Positions 5,823 to 10,062 of a stretch of 10,062 bases of DNA are shown here, piece after piece. Position 1 is the first letter of the stretch, and each line of letters opens with the position of its first letter. The stretch is from an uncultured Treponema sp. (lineage in GTDB: Bacteria > Spirochaetota > Spirochaetia > Treponematales > Treponemataceae), in NCBI GenBank assembly GCA_937890485.1, contig CALBXN010000028.1:1-10062 (forward strand), read 5' to 3'. The position numbers and the translations under genes were made by a program. The notes beneath the pieces were generated by a model that saw nothing but the letters and a program-made list of their open reading frames with translations, was not told the origin of the DNA and searched no databases.

Positions 5823-6800
5823 TTAATTAAACTGTTTTTTTAAATCGTTAAATGTAATTTCGCCATCAATCTCTTTGATTTGTACTTTACCAGAAAGAAT
5901 ATCAAAGAAAAAAGAAGCTATATCTTTTACATTTAATTCAGGTCCCTTCTCTCCATTAGATTTTGTTAAAGAATAGGTTTTTAAAATCTGGTTCCCAAGA
6001 CTAGCAGAAATAATCATAAAATGATTTTCTAAATTTTCCATATTGATTAAATCACTCATTAGAACACGACTTGCAACACTATAACTATTTATTAAGGACT
6101 GAGTTCCATCTTTATCTGTCAAAACAGTTCTTTGTGTATCATTAACCAAATCAATTCTGATTTTTCCTGTATTAGCCTTTTCTTCTTCTCCTTTAAAGAG
6201 AGAACCCAAATCTGCCAAGGACAAATTCCAAAATTCAGTATTTGGTAGAAGAGACATAGGTTCAACAGAAAATGCTGTTGGATACAATAAATAATTAATA
6301 CCAGATGAGTTAATTTCTGGAGCATTAAAAGTTCCTAGAAGACAGTTAGAAATAGTTAACACTTTACTTGAAAAAACACCTCCAAGAACAACGCAGTTTT
6401 CTAAATGCACATCAGTTCCATAAATAGAACCACAAACTATACAGTTTCTCATTTTTACCGTTGGAGAATTTACATCCCCTCCATAAATTGCTCTTCCTGC
6501 ATTCAATAGAGAAGAAATACTTTGTGAACTAGCAACAGATTTATTAAAATAAATTTCCCCATTAGCATCACTTTTAATATGCAATTCCTTATCAGCAAAA
6601 ACAGCCATCTTTACTTCAACAGGACCATTACTAATCTCAAGAAATTTTGCATAAACCGAACCTTCTACAAGGACATCAGAATCGATAATAACCTCTCTAT
6701 CAAGTTCTGCATTTGTTCTTGGGATAATACTAGTTGCAACTCGGTTATTTCTTAACGTTATTGTATTTTGTCCAAAATCTTTATCATTAATATCAGTCAT
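5823..6800 (-). CDS. Bactofilin-like beta-solenoid protein
   Basis: This is a 325-aa soluble protein. The ATG at 6800 has GGAG at 6809-6812, and the gene overlaps the previous one by eight bases, which indicates translational coupling. Residues about 30-165 are short alternating beta strands with V/I/L every second residue and turns rich in G, N, S and D (V-I-I-D-S-D-V-L-V-E-G-S-V), as in bactofilins and other beta-helix proteins. Within this, an N-C pair recurs at 119-120, 135-136 and 152-153, each followed by I/V/L-x-x-G, with 16-17 residue spacing. This reads like a ladder of stacked turns. Residues about 170-325 are a separate mixed domain ending in a charged stretch (K-V-Q-I-K-E-I-D-G-E-I-T-F). 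Bactofilins polymerise into cytoskeletal scaffolds. Polymerisation here is an inference from fold type only. It is the last gene of its operon. Confidence 0.6.
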   Translation of the reverse strand: MTDINDKDFGQNTITLRNNRVATSIIPRTNAELDREVIIDSDVLVEGSVYAKFLEISNGPVEVKMAVFADKELHIKSDANGEIYFNKSVASSQSISSLLNAGRAIYGGDVNSPTVKMRNCIVCGSIYGTDVHLENCVVLGGVFSSKVLTISNCLLGTFNAPEINSSGINYLLYPTAFSVEPMSLLPNTEFWNLSLADLGSLFKGEEEKANTGKIRIDLVNDTQRTVLTDKDGTQSLINSYSVASRVLMSDLINMENLENHFMIISASLGNQILKTYSLTKSNGEKGPELNVKDIASFFFDILSGKVQIKEIDGEITFNDLKKQFN

Positions 6801-7833
6801 TATTTTTCTCCTTCAATTGTTTTATCAGTTTGTAAACCCGAATAGATTTTTCATCATGTAAATCCTGAAATTCTTTTTCAGTAATATTCATAAACGCATC
6901 ATCAATCTTATGTGATTCAACATCATCATGAGATAATTCTTCAAAAGCATTTGAAACAAAATAATCTTTCACAACTTCATTAATATTTTCTGTTGAAGAT
7001 TGTGAAGGGGCATATGAAAAAGAATTATAATCTAGTACTTCAGAATACAAATTAGAACTTTCTGTAAAAATTACAGGTAAATAAAGGTCTTGTGAATCCT
7101 CACACTTTCTATCTGAAATCATAGTTTTCATTTTATTACTATACCTAGAGCTTTGAATTACATTCTCTGCAAGATTATTAATAGCAACTAACGATTTTTT
7201 CTTTGCATTAGCAATTAATAATTGCTGTTGTAAAATTTCATCCTCATTTACTCCAATCAAAAATTCTGCAACCTTTTTTGATGTTTCAGAGTAAAGTTGT
7301 TCTGATTGCACCTTTTTTGAAAGTTCAAAAACATTTTTATCCAAAGCCAAAATTCTTTTTTCTAACTCTTCATCTAAATTAGAAAATATCTTTAAATATC
7401 TTTCTGAAATTCTTAAATAGTCATCTTGCATAACAACTTGCTGTTTTTCAAGAATTTCTGATTTAGTTAACATCAACTCATAAACTGCTTTGAATTTTGA
7501 AAATAAAGCAGACATATTCTGACTTAATTCAGATTTTATTAAATTAAAAAAACCTGAAATAACATGACTAGAAATATCATCTGCTGATTTATGAATTGAA
7601 GCAACCTGCGACCCCTTCATCGCAACAACAGACCCATTTAATAGTTGAACAGAATGGGAACAATCTCTTACACTATTATCAAAAGGATCAGTATCGACAT
7701 ACAAATCAACAGTTACAGGAATTGAGCCAGAATAAGAAACAGATTTTGAGCCTCCTGTTTCACTTCTCGGATAACTAACACTGACAGTTCCTGAATAATA
7801 AATACTCCTTGAATAAGTTTTATAATATCCCAT
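6793..7833 (-). CDS. Helical protein of unknown function, paralog of the upstream gene, with an added beta-rich N-terminus
   Basis: The ATG at 7833 overlaps the upstream TGA by one base (TGATG) and has GGAGG seven bases before it. A TTG six bases further up lies too close to that site to be used. The 346-aa product starts with a glycine/serine/tyrosine-rich strand region (residues 1-47) with an internal echo, Y-S-G-T-V-S-V-S-Y-P and Y-S-G-S-I-P-V. It then continues as long helices and probable coiled coil. The core shared with the upstream protein includes V-D-T (46-48), S-V-V-A-M (68-72), S-G-F-F (93-96), D-D-Y-L-R-I-S-E-R-Y-L-K (137-148) and L-D-K (164-166). The C-terminal 100 residues diverge and are acidic. 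There is no signal peptide. I do not recognise the family. A structural or scaffold role with the beta-solenoid protein is inferred from the coupling alone. Confidence 0.75.
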   Translation of the reverse strand: MGYYKTYSRSIYYSGTVSVSYPRSETGGSKSVSYSGSIPVTVDLYVDTDPFDNSVRDCSHSVQLLNGSVVAMKGSQVASIHKSADDISSHVISGFFNLIKSELSQNMSALFSKFKAVYELMLTKSEILEKQQVVMQDDYLRISERYLKIFSNLDEELEKRILALDKNVFELSKKVQSEQLYSETSKKVAEFLIGVNEDEILQQQLLIANAKKKSLVAINNLAENVIQSSRYSNKMKTMISDRKCEDSQDLYLPVIFTESSNLYSEVLDYNSFSYAPSQSSTENINEVVKDYFVSNAFEELSHDDVESHKIDDAFMNITEKEFQDLHDEKSIRVYKLIKQLKEKNND

Positions 7834-8753
7834 CAGCAATCCTCCGTTTCTAACCAGACAGTAGAATCAAAAAGCCTTAGCATTTCTTTTGCAACTCTGT
7901 CATCTGTTATCTCTTGTGAAACTTTAGCATGAAAAGAATTTTTTATTACATTGGAATTTTTTTCTTCTATTTCTTTCCAAATAAAATTCTCAGTTTTGTC
8001 TTTTATTTTTGATAAAACTTTTGAATCTGATAAAAAATGAGCTTCGGAAGGAATATATATGTCATTTATATTTAAATCTTCTGATATCATAGAATCCATT
8101 TCCATATATAAAAGTGGAACATAGTCTATTTCAGCTTCGTCCAATTTTTTATTCTGCATAACATTTTCTACAGATTCTGAATATTTTATCTGTTTTATTA
8201 CGTCACTTGCCATAACATTTATAGACTTCATACTTCTATTTTTTAGAACTGCATTCATTTCCTTTACAGTTAGCAGTTGAGTATCATCTCCATAGCAAAT
8301 AGCTTTGATTATTTCCGAACCTGTTTTAAACTGCGAAAGTTTGTAGTGTTTTGCTATCTCATAAGCCTTTTTATCTAATTCATGAACTCTTGTTTCTAGA
8401 GCTTTATCTAACGAATTAAAATGTTTTAAGTAACGTTGCTTTATTCTATCATAATCATCAGCCATTATTAACATCAACTTGTCAATTTCCTGTTTAAATG
8501 ATTCCATAAGTTGCATTTTACTTAACATTTCGCTAGAAACAGCAGCTATTTTTTGATCAAATTGACTCTTCATGAGAATAAAAAAACCAGAATCAACATT
8601 CTCGCAAATATGTTCAGACGCTCTTTGCTGTGCTACAACAACAGCAGATTCCATTGCAATAACAGAATTAGTTACAGATTGTACATTCGAATTGACAATA
8701 TTTAACGACTGTGCCATATCTCTTGTATCAACTGTAATATTAAAATCACCCAT
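7833..8753 (-). CDS. Helical protein of unknown function, paralog of the downstream gene
   Basis: This 306-aa soluble protein starts at the ATG at 8753, with TAGGAG seven bases upstream. It has a short strand (F-N-I-T-V-D-T, 4-10), then almost entirely helix with coiled-coil character. Anchor motifs S-G-F-F (55-58), D-D-Y-D-R-I-K-Q-R-Y-L-K (99-110), F-N-S-L-D (112-116) and L-D-K (126-128) match the downstream protein. The spacing is identical in both: 44 residues from S-G-F-F to D-D-Y and 27 from D-D-Y to L-D-K. This shows common ancestry by duplication. It lacks the beta-rich N-terminus of its partner. No enzyme motif, membrane segment or signal peptide is visible. It lies 26 bases after the acidic-tailed gene and ends inside the next gene's ATG. 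Two coupled paralogs suggest a hetero-oligomer. Confidence 0.75.
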   Translation of the reverse strand: MGDFNITVDTRDMAQSLNIVNSNVQSVTNSVIAMESAVVVAQQRASEHICENVDSGFFILMKSQFDQKIAAVSSEMLSKMQLMESFKQEIDKLMLIMADDYDRIKQRYLKHFNSLDKALETRVHELDKKAYEIAKHYKLSQFKTGSEIIKAICYGDDTQLLTVKEMNAVLKNRSMKSINVMASDVIKQIKYSESVENVMQNKKLDEAEIDYVPLLYMEMDSMISEDLNINDIYIPSEAHFLSDSKVLSKIKDKTENFIWKEIEEKNSNVIKNSFHAKVSQEITDDRVAKEMLRLFDSTVWLETEDC

Positions 8754-8779
8754 AACACAACTCCTAGTAAACTTTAGTT

Positions 8780-9925
8780 TTAAATATCATCTTCATCATC
8801 TGAATCGTCAGAAACTAAACTATCTGTTTGATTTTCATCTTCATCATCCGAATCGTCAGAAACTAAACTATCTGTTTGATTATCTGATTCACTTTCCACT
8901 AAAGTTTCATTTGTTTCGAATTCTTCATCAGTATTATTTAATGCAGCATCCTGTGTAAATAAAGAACTCTCTTCATCAATTCTAGAAATTTGATTTTCAG
9001 CAACCTGCTGTAAGTCCACAGCAAAATCATTCATAAGAGAATCTTCTACACTAGGACTTGGAGGTAATTCAGAATAAGTTGCAAAATAACTACTAATTGG
9101 AACCAATTTTTGTCGCCTACTATCAAGGTTCTGTAAATTTTCAGGCATGATAGAATCAGCTACTTTTTTGCTTTCACCATCTCGTAGCGATCCTTCAAAA
9201 TATTCCACAAAACCAAATTTTTCAGATGCAGCATTTATATCATTCTGCAAATTTCGCATGTAAAGTTGGAAAGCATCTCCTATCTCTTTACTACTTTGTA
9301 CTTTTGATTCTATTTCTTTTTCATTTTTCAAAAGCTCAAATGTTTGATGAATTTGTTCATTGCCCTTGTGATCTTCAACACCATTTGAAATAAGACCAAC
9401 TCTTGGTTTTTCAATGCCAAGCATAGCCTTCACATAAATTGAGCCCATAATCGCAAATTGCAATAAATATTCAGGTTTGCAGTCAACATTTGCACCACAG
9501 TCAATCAAAAGTGTTGGGTTGCCGTTAACTGTTGGCAAAAATGGAGCAAGTGCTGGACGCTTAACCCCTTCAATTCTTCCAATAACAAAAAGACCACCTG
9601 CAAGAACAGCACCTGTGCTTCCTGCACTAATCATACCAATAACATCTTCTCTTGTTTTTAAAATGTCAAGAGCCGCAACAAGTGAACTTTCTTTTTTTCT
9701 ACGAATTGCCATTGTTGGTGATTCATTACAATCAATAACATCTGGGGCATGAACAATTTCAATTTTGTCACCTGTGTAACCAACTTCTTTAATAACTTTT
9801 TCAATTTTATCTTTGTCACCAGTGAGTATTATTTCAACTTCGTCAATTAAATTAACAGAAGTGATTGCACCTTTAACAATTTCTTCTGGCATATCTGCGC
9901 CAAACACATCAATAACAATTTTCAT
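8780..9925 (-). CDS. plsX: Chimeric frame: PlsX N-terminal two-thirds fused to an unrelated acidic-tailed protein
   Basis: Phosphate acyltransferase PlsX makes acyl-phosphate from acyl-ACP for phospholipid synthesis. Residues 1 to about 203 are clear PlsX: A-I-R-R-K-K-E-S-S (73-81), S-A-G-S-T-G-A-V (100-107), R-P-A-L-A-P-F-L-P-T-V (123-133), G-A-N-V-D-C-K-P-E (144-152), Q-F-A-I-M-G-S (156-162), K-G-N-E (187-190). The early D-x-M-G-G-D motif reads D-V-F-G-A-D here. PlsX is usually about 330 aa, and the expected N-F-x-G-N-x-E-A-R region and everything after it are missing. From about residue 204 the sequence is polar and helical (A-F-Q-L-Y-M-R-N-L), then Pro/Ser and Asp/Glu-rich, ending in a 16-residue acidic repeat. 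That part belongs with the two paralogous genes that follow 26 bases downstream. TAGGAG at 9934-9939 supports the start. The product is unlikely to have acyltransferase activity. Confidence 0.85.
   Translation of the reverse strand: MKIVIDVFGADMPEEIVKGAITSVNLIDEVEIILTGDKDKIEKVIKEVGYTGDKIEIVHAPDVIDCNESPTMAIRRKKESSLVAALDILKTREDVIGMISAGSTGAVLAGGLFVIGRIEGVKRPALAPFLPTVNGNPTLLIDCGANVDCKPEYLLQFAIMGSIYVKAMLGIEKPRVGLISNGVEDHKGNEQIHQTFELLKNEKEIESKVQSSKEIGDAFQLYMRNLQNDINAASEKFGFVEYFEGSLRDGESKKVADSIMPENLQNLDSRRQKLVPISSYFATYSELPPSPSVEDSLMNDFAVDLQQVAENQISRIDEESSLFTQDAALNNTDEEFETNETLVESESDNQTDSLVSDDSDDEDENQTDSLVSDDSDDEDDI
8790..8885 (-). repeat. 48-base tandem duplication encoding an acidic tail
   Basis: Two copies (8790-8837 and 8838-8885) match at all but one of the first 44 bases. 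Each encodes the 16-residue unit N-Q-T-D-S-L-V-S-D-D-S-D-D-E-D plus one residue. The near identity points to recent slippage or duplication. A count-variable acidic tail is plausible. Confidence 0.9.
9300..9330. other. Right junction: plsX joined in frame to unrelated coding sequence
   Basis: PlsX similarity runs through Q-T-F-E-L-L-K (194-200) and stops within the next few residues, N-E-K-E-I-E-S-K, which place the join at about 9300-9325. Hand counts give 27 G/C per 60 bases at 9541-9600 but 20 per 60 at 9061-9120. Short A-rich GAAAAAGAAAT sequence at the join gives no specific recombination signature. Confidence 0.65.
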
Positions 9926-9954
9926 AAAATTTTCTCCTAATATGATACATTATC

Positions 9955-9983
9955 ATTATAAATGATTTCATTTATAAATTCAA
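9955..9983 (-). promoter_or_regulatory. plsX: Sigma-70-type promoter of plsX
   Basis: On the - strand, -35 TTGAAT (9983-9978) and a perfect -10 TATAAT (9960-9955) are separated by exactly 17 bases. The start point would be near 9948, giving a short leader with TAGGAG at 9939-9934 and the ATG at 9925. plsX therefore begins its own transcription unit here, and no rpmF is present just upstream. Confidence 0.7.
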
Positions 9984-10039
9984 TTAAATTAAATAGTTTC
10001 AATCAAAAAAGGCGGTGTTATACAAATTATTTTTACAAC

Positions 10040-10062
10040 AAAAAAAGTCCTATTTTCTATAG
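10040..10062 (-). terminator. Possible 3' half of a terminator cut by the window edge
   Basis: Read on the - strand, the window begins with AATAGGAC (10054-10047) followed by T7 (10046-10040), which is what the second arm and T-tract of an intrinsic terminator look like. The first arm (expected GTCCTATT) would lie outside the window, so this cannot be confirmed. The rest of 9984-10039 shows nothing clear. Confidence 0.22.

Noticed and set aside
7834..7839. TTG start at 7839 for the second paralog
   Set aside because: It lies one base from the GGAGG, while the ATG at 7833 has normal spacing and a TGATG overlap.
8572..8958. + strand frame with a repeated His/Leu-rich segment
   Set aside because: The repeat is only the antisense reading of the 48-base tandem duplication in the - strand gene.
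1066..9310. Prophage or transposon carrying the middle block
   Set aside because: No integrase, transposase, terminal repeat, target duplication or phage structural gene is visible, and the two ends lie in different genes rather than in one split target.

Overview
The window is low-GC bacterial DNA and looks like three pieces joined together. The left piece (1 to about 1062, + strand) holds the end of a TetR-type regulator, a small unknown gene and the first half of a type III pantothenate kinase gene (coaX). The right piece (about 9310 to 10062, - strand) holds a promoter and the first 200 or so codons of the fatty-acid/phospholipid gene plsX. Both housekeeping genes read inward and both stop resembling their families abruptly. 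The two ends look like Bacillota (Clostridia) DNA. They also differ in base composition: hand counts give 14 and 17 G/C per 60 bases in coaX against 27 per 60 in plsX. They therefore need not come from the same place or even the same genome. A chimeric assembly, or a real rearrangement with breakpoints inside two core genes, would explain this.

The middle piece (about 1066 to 9310) is a run of nine genes or gene fragments, all on the - strand. In transcription order they are: the 3' part of an acidic-tailed protein (fused in frame to PlsX); two paralogous helical proteins of 306 and 346 aa; a 325-aa protein with a bactofilin-like beta-solenoid; a strong terminator; an Abi_2/AbiF-type HEPN protein with its own promoter; a 62-aa protein; a 380-aa ankyrin-repeat protein; a single-domain AAA+ ATPase with a winged-helix-like N-terminus; and a Sel1/TPR-like protein cut at the left junction. 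Ankyrin repeats spaced by N-P-x-P loops, Abi_2 proteins and Sel1 proteins together suggest an accessory region of a host-associated anaerobe. A Treponema-like or Bacteroidota-like source is possible but not proven.

The most interesting part is the tightly coupled group at 5823-9310. Its genes overlap by 1 and 8 bases, each has a good ribosome binding site, and the group ends at a clean intrinsic terminator. I do not recognise it as a named system. Two paralogs with a conserved core, a beta-solenoid protein and an acidic-tailed protein suggest an intracellular assembly of unknown role.

The second area of interest is 4222-4717. It contains a 62-aa gene flanked by near-identical 23-base hairpin repeats, with an extra long inverted repeat, all next to a HEPN ribonuclease gene that appears to be transcribed as a leaderless mRNA. 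No tRNA, rRNA, CRISPR array, transposase or integrase was seen.
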